Part shown: piece after piece, positions 8,101 to 14,292 of the stretch
Layout: each line of letters starts with the position of its first letter
How positions within the stretch are numbered: the first letter of the stretch is position 1
Translations under genes and position numbers: made by a program
NCBI GenBank assembly: GCA_902477915.1
Contig: CABSJA010000029.1
Coordinates: 1-22,744 of the forward strand
DNA from: an uncultured Veillonella sp.
GTDB lineage: Bacteria; Bacillota; Negativicutes; Veillonellales; Veillonellaceae
Direction: 5' to 3'
Length of the DNA: 22,744 bases
The notes under the pieces: generated by a model
The model's input: only the letters and a program-made list of their open reading frames with translations
Told to the model about the DNA's origin: nothing
Databases searched by the model: none

Positions 8101-10235
8101 ATGGTTCCACTGGTACAATTACAGGCAAAGCAGCAAATATCGGTGGTGTCACTGTAGATGGTACAAATAACCATGTAACAGGTCTCGCTAATACGACTTG
8201 GGATGGCAATGCTGTTTCTGGCCGTGCTGCTACAGAGGATCAATTGAAAGCAGTAGCTGATGCTGCGGCTAACCAAACATGGCAAATTACAGCAGACAAA
8301 GATGCTGCTACATCTGGTAAACAAACTGGTACTAAGACAGATGCCAAAGTAGGTAAAGACGCAAAGGTTACGATGATTGCAGGTGAAAACATTACAATTA
8401 ACCAAAATGAGCGTGACTTCACATATTCCTTGAATAAAGACCTTGTGAATATGAACTCTGCAAGCTTCAATGGTACTGGTAATAACACAACTGTTATCAA
8501 TGGTGATTCCATTACACAAACTGCTGGTACGCAAACGAATACATCTACTGCAGCTGGCAATACAGTAACAGATGGTACTAAGTCTACCGCAACAACAGCT
8601 GATGGTACTAAGATTACTGATGGTACAAAAACAAATACTTCCACAGCAGATAGCACAGTTATCGATGATGGCAATGGTAATAATACAACTCTTACTAAAG
8701 ATGGTGTAACAATTACTGCAGCTGGTAAGGATCCTGTATCCTTAACTAAAGATGGCCTCGATAATGGAGGTAATAAAATTTCTAAGATTGCAGATGGTAC
8801 AGATGACACAGATGCTGTCAATGTACGTCAATTAGAGGCTAAGTCTAAGGCGTCTAAAACAGAATTGACTGCTAATGGTGGTGAAAGTGCTGGTAGTACT
8901 ACAGGCAATATTGTATTGACTAAGACTACTGCCGCTGATGGACATATCATTTATGACAATAAATTAAATGATACAGTTACATTGGGTACAGATCCAACTA
9001 AGGCAGTAACTGTAGATGGTAGAACTGGTACGATTAAAGCTGGTGATGGTGCCAATGCAGTTGCTATCGATGGCAAAAATGGTTCTGTAAAAGCTGGTGA
9101 TAAGATTGCTCTTGATGGTAAGGATGGTAAGGCTACAATTGGTACTGTAGGTATCGATGGTAAAGATGGCATTATTACTACAGGTGGTAATAATCCTGTT
9201 GCAGTAAATGGCAAAGATGGTGTTGTTACAGGATTAACTAACAAAACTTGGGATCCAAATAATATTGCATCTGGCCGTGCTGCTACGGAAGATCAAGTTA
9301 AATCCGCCGTTGAAAATGCTGGATGGAATGCAACTATTGGTACAGAAGGCTCTGGTATTAACAGCACACCTACTGCAACAGCTGAAAAAGTAAAAACTGA
9401 TGAAACAGTTACTTTCAAAGCGGGCAATAATATGATGGTTAGCCAAGCAGGTAAAACAATTAGTTATGCAGTAAATCCTGAACTGAAGGATATGAAGTCT
9501 GCTACATTTAAAGATGCAGCAGGTAACACAACTGTCACAGATGGTAATGGCATAACAATTACACCAGGCAGTGCAAATCCTAATAATCCAAATGCAGGCA
9601 CTATTTCCTTGACTAAGGATGGCCTTAATAATGGTAATAACCAACTTAAAGGTATTGCACCTGGTACAGATGATACTGATGCTGTTAATGTTAGTCAGTT
9701 GAAAGCATCTAATGCTAGAATCGGTGATGCTATTGGTCAAGTAGCAGGTGAGGTACAACGCGTAGGTGCTCATGCAGCAGCAATGGCAGCGTTGAAACCA
9801 ATCCAATACGATCCATTGGAACCAACTCAAGTGATGGCTGGCGTAGGCAATTATCGTGGTGAAACAGCAGCGGCCTTAGGTCTTGCACACTATACAAACG
9901 AAGATACAATGTTCAATGTTGGCGTATCTCTCGGTGCAAACCGTAATATGGTAAATGCTGGTGTAACTCACAAATTTGGCTCTAGCCCAGAAAAGAAAAA
10001 TATTCCTGATCGTTACAAAGCAGGCCCTATTAGCTCTGTGTATGTAATGCAAGATGAAGTATCTAGTCTCAAAAAAGAAAATAGTGAACAAAAAACTGTT
10101 ATCGCAGATCAAGCGGCTCGTCTTAATACGTTGGAAGCTGAAAATGAGCGTCAACGTCAAGAACTAGCTGAAACTAAACAAGGTTTAGAGGACTTGCGTG
10201 CAGCAGTTAGCCAATTGTTAGCATCTAAAGGCTAG
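2103..10235 (+). CDS. Giant YadA/Hag-type trimeric autotransporter adhesin, 2710 aa
   Basis: The ATG at 2103 has a GAAGGA Shine-Dalgarno (2091-2096). Residues 1-30 form an extended signal peptide region (MNKIFKVIW...CYVVVSE), followed by a hydrophobic core and likely cleavage near Ala54. Residues about 67-465 hold roughly 25 left-handed-helix head repeats (SVAIGxxA type). A HIM neck (GTKDTDAVNVAQLK) closes the head near residue 475. The stalk to about 2545 contains further HIM motifs (three canonical, two degenerate), six copies of a (D)G[LMV]A-NVADAINKA module and several AW/TW/GW segments resembling Trp-ring domains. The YadA anchor is about 2550-2627, followed by a post-barrel coiled-coil tail of about 83 residues. 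The product is a surface fibre for adhesion, aggregation or biofilm by family analogy. The gene is monocistronic, with its own promoter and terminator. It resembles the Veillonella Vta/Hag1 adhesins, but I cannot name the orthologue. Confidence 0.95.
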   Translation: MNKIFKVIWSKSKQCYVVVSEMAKNKTGKKKIVVASILAALAMQVGVVADVTAADRPTGTIEGGTKMYSNLTNGLAIGNESQSNSNQSIAIGYRAIANSQYADPAQPAVAIGAGAHATGRGGVSLGLIANSSVRGTAIGSATQATGFGAFAGGTYAQATNAGDVAIGGASSDQFNNYAVASGGYSVAIGTGAKADGGAGVSIGYKTNAKTSNSLAIGSESQATGEGAVAVGRKNTSTGASSTVLGILSTANATSATAVGMQTTATGENSLAVGHKSSASGKNGVAVGTNETTAALGGVAVGQAAKSNKFYSVAMGMNVTADGDNSVALGGSANANSEGTIAIGSYGSTPTKATGNKALAIGAATTANGLESIAIGSRVNSTSQHSIAIGTGANASAVKSVAIGPDSSVTVDGGVALGRDSVASVEGGVNNKGYNPNTNRTDIYSGLTGNVLTSTTGAVSIGNGTTVTRQLTGLAAGTKDTDAVNVAQLKSVNLAFSGNVNTGNVNIANSTLGLKGDNTYITTAANGQNLTISGKTQNINVTNGQASANAAGMADSRNVADAINKAISANAYHWKLAADNTSTAPELINKSDTVIFGGDNNITVTRSGKKITTSLNKAITVDTVKANRSVTVSSGGNQITLDGTNGSVKGRNFTGDSFKAGDNVLSNTTLQIGPTTGGNNVTITRDGLTAKTATKTVKFGTDAISAGGQQITNVSSGGNVGTNAANITDVKNAVAAVTLNLDTNSKTGSVKLSESPLKVIGANGIRTDLLGTNNGSLVVGLDKSTVNATTKGIGLTGDTGSTGLKYLKDGDATFKVAGDGDLVTTKASATGVQVAVDSAKVKDLAVGAVTVSKANTTDNPITITPTAGTNTKDYAIGIDTTKLANQTQLTYKANGANENKVSLANGLNFTDGTFTKATVGTNGTVTISTATETITNDADGKAKVNSPTDGLATAKNVADSINKAVDGLSQNLTVSDGATDGTVNLKNQKLTVSGTNGVTTTVNGQTVTVGLDAATKTKVDNASTAVARNISLGADSGTASSQSLKDNDVAFNVKGATGDFISTKMNGNTVEISTKRAAITSDANTGAASVTGDDGLATSKNVADAINKAADAAKAGAAWNLTTNSSTTDKTTVQGGDTVDLINGDNILITQDGTDKKKITVATKKDLTVDSITAGNTVMNTSGLTNGTTAITGTGITTDKVTVGGISIDKTDGINGGNKTITNVASGGTTDSNAANIGDVKQAVANLSQNLNITDGTNNGTIDLKNQKLNVAGTNGVTATVNGQTVTVGLDADTKTKVDNSSVAIAHNISLGADSGTASRQSLKDGDVAFNVKGATGDFISTKMNGDTVEVSTKRSTINSDATGTASVTGDDGLATAKNVADAINKAASQAKDGAAWKLSTNGDTPTTVAGGDTVDFTGDNNITVTQTGKNIATTLNKDLKKLNSISLENGVGETIKFDAINASGKFGDPAVGNYTQIDRDGIRINNGIDVNQPNTANTYLDVGTLSLQAGPNSSSLDSKNLMFNDEDGNFAQGSAQGMAFRNAAGKEVQFTLDEINAGGNKIKEVAEGTDDTDAVNVKQLKDTVASQTLTYRANNAADADAKSVKLSKGLDFVDGTMTKATVDNDGKVTFDINDDTKTKINDSAAAVSRKVSLGADSGTPSSQSLKDGDVAFNVKGATGNFISTKMNGDTVEVATKRATIDSNATTGAASVTGDDGLATAKNVADAINKAAKASTDAINLKFAGDTNTSAGVVNLKDDTLGIKGDGKYVTTDADGKNLTVKVSEAEVKKSAVSAVTVSTDTTDADNPLTVTGTPSADGTTKDYKVTIDGTKVATKTKLSYKANDGTAKQVSLADGLNFKDGTLTTATIDDAGVVKYDVKTAAITAGTDGTVTGPATDGVATAKNVADAINAAKKASKTEITANDDEAANATTGNVKLTSTTAVDGHTIYNVKLNDTLTFGTGANAIVIDGTAGKATIGSAAIDGVNNTITTGGNKAVTLDGSTGTITGKAANIGGVTVDGTNNHVTGLANTTWDGNAVSGRAATEDQLKAVADAAANQTWQITADKDAATSGKQTGTKTDAKVGKDAKVTMIAGENITINQNERDFTYSLNKDLVNMNSASFNGTGNNTTVINGDSITQTAGTQTNTSTAAGNTVTDGTKSTATTADGTKITDGTKTNTSTADSTVIDDGNGNNTTLTKDGVTITAAGKDPVSLTKDGLDNGGNKISKIADGTDDTDAVNVRQLEAKSKASKTELTANGGESAGSTTGNIVLTKTTAADGHIIYDNKLNDTVTLGTDPTKAVTVDGRTGTIKAGDGANAVAIDGKNGSVKAGDKIALDGKDGKATIGTVGIDGKDGIITTGGNNPVAVNGKDGVVTGLTNKTWDPNNIASGRAATEDQVKSAVENAGWNATIGTEGSGINSTPTATAEKVKTDETVTFKAGNNMMVSQAGKTISYAVNPELKDMKSATFKDAAGNTTVTDGNGITITPGSANPNNPNAGTISLTKDGLNNGNNQLKGIAPGTDDTDAVNVSQLKASNARIGDAIGQVAGEVQRVGAHAAAMAALKPIQYDPLEPTQVMAGVGNYRGETAAALGLAHYTNEDTMFNVGVSLGANRNMVNAGVTHKFGSSPEKKNIPDRYKAGPISSVYVMQDEVSSLKKENSEQKTVIADQAARLNTLEAENERQRQELAETKQGLEDLRAAVSQLLASKG
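2301..3497 (+). repeat. YadA-head repeat array (about 25 units)
   Basis: About 25 in-frame units of 13-18 codons centre on [A/S]-[I/V/L]-[A/S]-[I/V/L/M]-G followed by two small turns, for example QSIAIG, YSVAIG, NSVALG and KSVAIG. At DNA level GCTATTGGT-like words recur throughout. This is the beta-roll head of YadA-like adhesins; unit number is likely to vary between strains. Confidence 0.85.
5190..5429 (+). repeat. Stalk module, copy 1 of 3
   Basis: An 80-codon module runs from SLGADSGTASSQSLKD through GDDGLAT-KNVADAINKAA. Near-identical copies lie at 6027-6263 and 7056-7295. The first two copies belong to a longer duplication: 5001-5465 resembles 5838-6299, offset 837 bases. Confidence 0.85.
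6027..6263 (+). repeat. Stalk module, copy 2 of 3
   Basis: This 79-codon copy begins SLGADSGTASRQSLKDGD. It is one codon shorter than the other two because the segment after the Thr-Lys-Arg motif is shortened (SDATGTAS). Confidence 0.85.
7056..7295 (+). repeat. Stalk module, copy 3 of 3
   Basis: This 80-codon copy begins SLGADSGTPSSQSLKDGD and ends at AINKAA. It lies 1029 bases beyond copy 2; the DNA between has unrelated stalk sequence, including a HIM motif (GTDDTDAVNVKQLK). Confidence 0.85.
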
Positions 10236-10287
10236 TAATTGATAGTTCGTATCAAAATCTAGGCTAATATAAAGTCTGATCAGAAAT

Positions 10288-10354
10288 AAAAGAACCTCTT
10301 ATATACTGATATACCTAGTAGGGTATATTCGGATACTATAAGAGGTTCTTTTTT
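10288..10354 (+). terminator. Long hairpin terminator of the large adhesin
   Basis: AAGAACCTCTTATA pairs with TATAAGAGGTTCTT, with an inner GATATACC/GGGTATATTC stem, followed by a T run to 10354. It starts 53 bases after the adhesin stop codon. Confidence 0.9.
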
Positions 10355-10397
10355 GCAATTTTGATATAGATTATTAAATATAATCATGATATATGAA

Positions 10398-10426
10398 TGA
10401 CTTTTCATATATTGTTGTGATATAAT
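10398..10426 (+). promoter_or_regulatory. Likely MATE gene promoter (extended -10)
   Basis: A TATAAT box (10421-10426) is preceded by TGa, an extended -10. The TGACTT at 10398-10403 is a poor -35 with a 17-base spacer. The predicted leader is about 58 bases. Confidence 0.5.
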
Positions 10427-10491
10427 ACAGAAGATATTAGGAGTTAGATGTTAGCTCTACCTTGTACGATCTTGCATGAATAGGAGATACT

Positions 10492-11901
10492 ATGTTAGAC
10501 CGCATACAACGATGGCTTTCCATAGATTCTATGTTGCCTGCTGCAGAACGATTAGGCCCTGTAGGGACTACAAAGCAGCTATATGGTAATTACTTGAAAA
10601 TAGCTTGGCCAGCTACATTACAAGGCTTAATGTTACAATTTATGACCGCCATCGACTTAGCAATGGTTGGTGCTCTTGGTGCATCTGCTCTTGCTTCGGT
10701 AGGGATTATGGGACAGCCAGAGATGGTGATGCTCATATTCTGTCGTGCTTTATCGATTGCGGTAACGGCTATTATAGCTCGCCGTCACGGTGAAGGCGAA
10801 GTAGATGGCATGAATGCCGTACTTAAACAGTCCATTCTGTTGAATTTCTTGATTTATGTACCTTTATTAGCGATATGTTTCTTTAATTTAGAACATATCT
10901 TACGCTTTACCGGCGCTGAAGATGGCTATATTGAGACGGCTGTTTGGTATGGACGGTTTATTGTTATTAGTCTTATATTCCAATCTTTTAGTCAAATTGT
11001 AGGGGCTGCCCTTATTGGGTATGGCAATACAAAGGTTATTTTTAAATCCAATGTAGTAGGGAACATACTGAATACTATAATGAACTTCTTCTTGATTTAT
11101 GGTATTGGCTTTTTCCCTGAGCTCGGTGTTATGGGCGCTGGCGTTTCTACCATGATCAGTAGTGCTGTCATTGCGCTATTATTACTGCGTACGATTTCAC
11201 AACATACGACTACGGGTTTAACCTTGCGGCATCCTTCAAAATGGAAGTTCGAACGAACGGTATTACATACCATGTTCCACGTTGGTGGTAGTTCACTAGG
11301 GGAGCAGTTCTTTGAACGTTTTGGTATGTATACGTACACCATGATTGTTGCCTCTTTAGGTGCCGTACCTTTAGCAGCACATTATGTATGTATGAATTTG
11401 ATGGATATATTCTATTACTTTGCGATGGGCCTCGGCTTTGCCGGTGCGTCTCATACGGGACAGTGTCTTGGTCATAAACGACCAGATATTGCGAAAACCT
11501 ATGGTAAAATTGGTGCCCGCATCGGTCTAGTAGTAGGCCTTGTAAGTGCTCTCATATTTATTGGCCCTGGCGATCTATTAGTACAGTTGTATACTCGTGA
11601 AAGTGAAGTCGTTACCTTAGCGGGTGCCTTAATGGGGATTATGGCTGTTGCAGCATTCCCTCAAGCATTACAGCAAGTATATTCTGGTGTTCTAAAAGGG
11701 GCAGGGGATACATATTATATTATGAAATATTCCCTTGTTAGTGTAGCTATTATTCGGCCTATCATTACATACCTATTGTGTATTACATTAGGTTTAGGGC
11801 TTTTAGGCGCATGGTTATCCTTGTGCTTTGACCAGTCCTTACGATTATGTTGCTCCTATATTCGATTTATTCGTGGTGCATGGCAGCATAAGATAGTTTA
11901 A
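10492..11901 (+). CDS. MATE-family multidrug/cation exporter
   Basis: The product is 469 residues, typical for the family, with an AGGAG Shine-Dalgarno (10482-10486) five bases before the ATG. It has about twelve hydrophobic segments in two MatE halves, roughly residues 35-200 and 255-420. The first half opens with the family-like stretch KIAWPATLQGLMLQF...AIDLAMVGALGASALASVG; the second contains QFFERFGMYTYTMIVASLGAVPLAAHY. MATE proteins export drugs or organic cations by Na+ or H+ antiport in the inner membrane. The substrate cannot be told from sequence; DinF or NorM subtypes are possible. The gene stands alone, with no regulator adjacent. Confidence 0.92.
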   Translation: MLDRIQRWLSIDSMLPAAERLGPVGTTKQLYGNYLKIAWPATLQGLMLQFMTAIDLAMVGALGASALASVGIMGQPEMVMLIFCRALSIAVTAIIARRHGEGEVDGMNAVLKQSILLNFLIYVPLLAICFFNLEHILRFTGAEDGYIETAVWYGRFIVISLIFQSFSQIVGAALIGYGNTKVIFKSNVVGNILNTIMNFFLIYGIGFFPELGVMGAGVSTMISSAVIALLLLRTISQHTTTGLTLRHPSKWKFERTVLHTMFHVGGSSLGEQFFERFGMYTYTMIVASLGAVPLAAHYVCMNLMDIFYYFAMGLGFAGASHTGQCLGHKRPDIAKTYGKIGARIGLVVGLVSALIFIGPGDLLVQLYTRESEVVTLAGALMGIMAVAAFPQALQQVYSGVLKGAGDTYYIMKYSLVSVAIIRPIITYLLCITLGLGLLGAWLSLCFDQSLRLCCSYIRFIRGAWQHKIV

Positions 11902-11934
11902 TCTTACATGGAAATGACAGGAATATTAACTTTG

Positions 11935-11958
11935 ACTATCATTTAAATAGTATTTTTT
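11935..11958 (+). terminator. Weak terminator candidate after MATE gene
   Basis: ACTAT (11935-11939) can pair with ATAGT (11947-11951), followed by A and six T residues. The five-pair stem is nearly all A-T, so read-through to the strong hairpin at 12215-12249 is likely. Confidence 0.3.
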
Positions 11959-12088
11959 CATATAAAACCTAAATTTTATAGTATTCGATATAGAGCTTTG
12001 GTATAGATAATATCTGTGTTTTCTACTACTTATCACTTTCTATATTGAAAAAATTAAAATAATTTATGAAAGGTTTATGAAAAAGTTC

Positions 12089-12117
12089 TTGCATATTCAA
12101 TTTGTTTGATGTACAAT
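12089..12117 (+). promoter_or_regulatory. Intergenic promoter driving candidate small RNA
   Basis: TTGCAT (12089-12094), exactly 17 bases, and TACAAT (12112-12117) point rightwards into a stretch with no gene on the plus strand. The predicted start is near 12124. Confidence 0.5.
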
Positions 12118-12123
12118 ACGAAA

Positions 12124-12250
12124 TGTGGAAAAAATGACACATTGGGGAATGTGTTATCGGACCAGAAATCTATGATTTCATGTATATATGTAAGGGATAT
12201 ATATAAGAAACAAGCAAAAACCGCCTTAGTTCAGCTAAGGCGGTTTTTGT
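12124..12250 (+). ncRNA. Candidate small RNA, about 125 nt, four predicted stem-loops
   Basis: A consensus-spaced promoter lies just upstream and a strong terminator closes the unit. Between them are three small inverted repeats: ACACATT/AATGTGT with a GGGG loop (12137-12154), GAAATC/GATTTC (12165-12179), and TATATAT/ATATATA around GTAAGGG (12183-12203). The fourth hairpin is the terminator. No good reading frame is present; the best is a 13-codon ATG frame at 12134 without a clear Shine-Dalgarno. I do not recognise 6S, 4.5S, tmRNA or RNase P features. It may instead be a MATE 3'-UTR with an internal promoter. Confidence 0.4.
12215..12249. terminator. Bidirectional terminator
   Basis: CAAAAACCGCCTTAG pairs with CTAAGGCGGTTTTTG, with an A run on one side and a T run on the other. 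It can end plus-strand transcripts (small RNA or MATE) and the minus-strand amidotransferase, whose stop codon is at 12252-12254. Confidence 0.92.
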
Positions 12251-12251
12251 T

Positions 12252-12959
12252 TTATAAATGATTTTGTTCAAGCCAGGCGATGCATGCGGCTTTTCCTGCA
12301 GCAGGTAACTCTTGACGTAGGCGTTTTGCATCTTCTCTAAGTTTAGGAATATCGATACCCGCGTTAGAAAGTTCTGCACAATGGCCTACAAGCCAACTTT
12401 CAATGAAAGCAGGATCAGCCTCCATATGGAATTGAAGACCTAAAATATGTGTGCCTACGGAGAATGCTTGATTTGGGCATAACTCTGTTTTAGCAAGTCG
12501 CACCGCACCTTTAGGGATTTCAAATTCATCACCATGCCAGTGAAGAACTGGTACATTGCCTAGCAATGCTAGTGGGGAGGAGGCCCCTTCAGGAGTGTAC
12601 TCTAGCGGGCCAAAGCCAATTTCTTTCTTACCATGCTTCATAGGTCCTACGTGACCACCCATGATACGGGAAATGAGTTGAGCGCCTAAACAGATGCCTA
12701 GCAATGGCTTTTTACTATTAATACGATCTGTAATGAATTTGATTTCATCTGTTAAGAACGGATAGAGTTCCTCATCGTACGCGCCAATAGGGGCACCGCA
12801 AACGATGACTAAATCAGCCGCTGTTGCATCATAGTGTTCAAAATTGGCAAGGGGAGCCTCGATGTATGTTAGTTCAAACCCTCGATTAGTAAGGACTGAC
12901 TCTAAAATACCGGCATTTTCAAAGTTAATATGACGTACAATATAAGCTGTTTTGCTCAT
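12252..12959 (-). CDS. Class I glutamine amidotransferase (GMP synthase-like)
   Basis: The product is 235 residues, a stand-alone GATase1 domain (PF00117) resembling the glutaminase part of GMP synthase but without a synthetase domain. The catalytic triad is visible: Cys90 in the nucleophile elbow GICLGAQ, and His178 and Glu180 in QFHMEAD. The WHGDEFEIP motif (141-149) is typical of this stand-alone group. The enzyme should hydrolyse glutamine, or act on a gamma-glutamyl compound; the acceptor is unknown. A strong AGGAGGA Shine-Dalgarno (complement of 12963-12969) fixes the start. It is divergent from the aquaporin gene and has no biosynthetic partner nearby. Confidence 0.9.
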   Translation of the reverse strand: MSKTAYIVRHINFENAGILESVLTNRGFELTYIEAPLANFEHYDATAADLVIVCGAPIGAYDEELYPFLTDEIKFITDRINSKKPLLGICLGAQLISRIMGGHVGPMKHGKKEIGFGPLEYTPEGASSPLALLGNVPVLHWHGDEFEIPKGAVRLAKTELCPNQAFSVGTHILGLQFHMEADPAFIESWLVGHCAELSNAGIDIPKLREDAKRLRQELPAAGKAACIAWLEQNHL

Positions 12960-13270
12960 GGTTCCTCCTATATAGCTCGATATAACTCTATATATAATAG
13001 TAATTTCTACAAAGTATGTAGTATCAGTATATCATATTCTATAGAATTTATTGTGTGATGAAAATCATGATATATAAAAATACTAGGTAAATACTGTCTT
13101 ATTAACAGATATAGATATTAAAATTTAGGAAAATATATTTTGTGAAATTATATCGAAAAAAGTCGTTGACATAATTTAGAAAATGTTTATAATGATGAGA
13201 GTAACATGAAATCCCATAGAGAGGGAAGACATGCCTTTTAGTTCATGAAGGTATTGTAAGGAGGAAGAAC
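12960..13270. other. 311-bp divergent intergenic region
   Basis: The region separates the amidotransferase (leftward) from the aquaporin (rightward). It contains the aquaporin promoter (13166-13193) and leader. The leftward promoter could not be assigned among several AT-rich -10-like words near 12970-13010. A TGAT-gaaa-ATCA dyad at 13056-13067 is noted without assigned function. Confidence 0.5.
13166..13193 (+). promoter_or_regulatory. Strong aquaporin promoter
   Basis: A perfect TTGACA (13166-13171) and a perfect TATAAT (13188-13193) are separated by 16 bases. The predicted leader is about 70 bases, ending in an AAGGAGG Shine-Dalgarno (13258-13264). Confidence 0.85.
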
Positions 13271-13966
13271 ATGAACAAGTATATTGCTGAATTTATTGGC
13301 ACAATGATTTTGGTATTCTTTGGTACTGGTACTGCCGTTGTAACAGGTGGCTTTACTGGTGGTCTTGGTTTGGGTTACTTGGGCGTTGTAGCCATTGCAT
13401 TAGCATTCGGTTTGACAATTGTTGCTGGCGCATACGCAATCGGTCACGTATCTGGTTGCCACGTTAACCCTGCAGTATCCATTGGTGTATGGCTTTCTGG
13501 TCGTATGTCTGCTAAGGATTTTGCTGGTTATGTAGTAGCTCAAGTTATTGGTGCTTTCGCTGGTACAGGTTTATTGAGTGTAGTCGTAAATGGCTCTGAA
13601 ACACTTTCTGGTTTTGGTGCTGATGGCTACGGTACATTAAGTGCAGTTGGTCTTTCCATGGGCGGTGCATTTGTAGTGGAAACATTCCTTACATTTGTAT
13701 TCGTACTTGTAATCCTTGGCGTAACAGCTAGTGAAAAAACATCTGCTCTTGCAGGTCTTGTAATTGGTGCTACATTGACAATGGTTCACTTGATCGGTAT
13801 TCCATTGACTGGTACATCTGTAAACCCAGCTCGTGCATTAGCTCCAGCTGTATTCACAGGTGGTGAAGCATTAGCTCAAGTATGGCTCTTCATCGTTGCT
13901 CCTTTAGTAGGTGGTGCGATTGCAGCTGTATTCCATCGTGCATGGTTCTCTGTGAAAGAAAACTAA
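13271..13966 (+). CDS. aqpZ: AqpZ-type aquaporin (MIP family water channel)
   Basis: The product is 231 residues, the usual bacterial aquaporin size, with six membrane spans and two half-helices carrying NPA motifs at 66-68 and 185-187. By alignment with E. coli AqpZ the selectivity filter is Phe46, His173, Thr182 and Arg188 (in MVHLIGIP and GTSVNPAR), the water-selective rather than glycerol-facilitator set. It should mediate passive water flow across the inner membrane. No glycerol kinase is adjacent, which also fits a water channel. Cys63 lies three residues before the first NPA, where AqpZ has Gly. The gene has its own promoter and terminator. Confidence 0.92.
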   Translation: MNKYIAEFIGTMILVFFGTGTAVVTGGFTGGLGLGYLGVVAIALAFGLTIVAGAYAIGHVSGCHVNPAVSIGVWLSGRMSAKDFAGYVVAQVIGAFAGTGLLSVVVNGSETLSGFGADGYGTLSAVGLSMGGAFVVETFLTFVFVLVILGVTASEKTSALAGLVIGATLTMVHLIGIPLTGTSVNPARALAPAVFTGGEALAQVWLFIVAPLVGGAIAAVFHRAWFSVKEN

Positions 13967-13976
13967 TTGAATCTAT

Positions 13977-14007
13977 AACGCCTACGGAAACGTAGGCGTT
14001 TTCTTTT
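13977..14007 (+). terminator. Aquaporin terminator
   Basis: AACGCCTACG and CGTAGGCGTT form a perfect ten-pair stem around a GAAA tetraloop, followed by TTCTTTT. Confidence 0.95.
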
Positions 14008-14202
14008 ATTCAGTTGAATTTAAAGATTTGCTAAGATAAGTATAAGATATATCTTAAAAGAATAAAGGATTAGCTCATCTATCCTATAATTAGAACCTCA
14101 ATGTTCCTATATTATAAAGATAGTTATATTTTTGGATTTAGAATTTATAACATCTATGTATAGATAAATTTCGAAATCCTCATGATAATTTCATAAAAGA
14201 TA

Positions 14203-14231
14203 TTGAAAATTATCGAAAAGTTGTGTAAAAT
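14203..14231 (+). promoter_or_regulatory. Promoter of the OmpA-family gene
   Basis: TTGAAA (14203-14208), 17 bases, TAAAAT (14226-14231). The predicted leader is about 55 bases. Confidence 0.65.
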
Positions 14232-14292
14232 GAAAGTATATTATTACCAAAGGCCTGTGTATTGTTAAAGGCTGTTATTGGAGGGAATTATA

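Larger units (their letters stand above)
11902..12251. other. 350-bp region between MATE and amidotransferase genes
   Basis: The stretch holds a weak MATE terminator candidate (11935-11958), AT-rich sequence with nothing recognisable to about 12085, and then the candidate small-RNA locus listed separately. Confidence 0.6.
13967..14292. other. 326-bp region between aquaporin and OmpA genes
   Basis: The region holds the aquaporin terminator at its start and the ompA promoter (14203-14231) and leader at its end. Between about 14010 and 14200 there is AT-rich DNA with no gene and only short palindromes such as AAGATATATCTT. Confidence 0.6.

Noticed and set aside
12134..12175. A 13-codon ATG frame within the candidate small RNA.
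   Set aside because: No clear Shine-Dalgarno, no hydrophobic stretch as in type I toxins, and it would start about 10 bases from the predicted transcript start.
13056..13070. TGATGAAAATCATGA as a Fur box between the amidotransferase and aquaporin genes.
   Set aside because: Only 10 of 14 consensus positions match and it is far from the mapped promoter elements.
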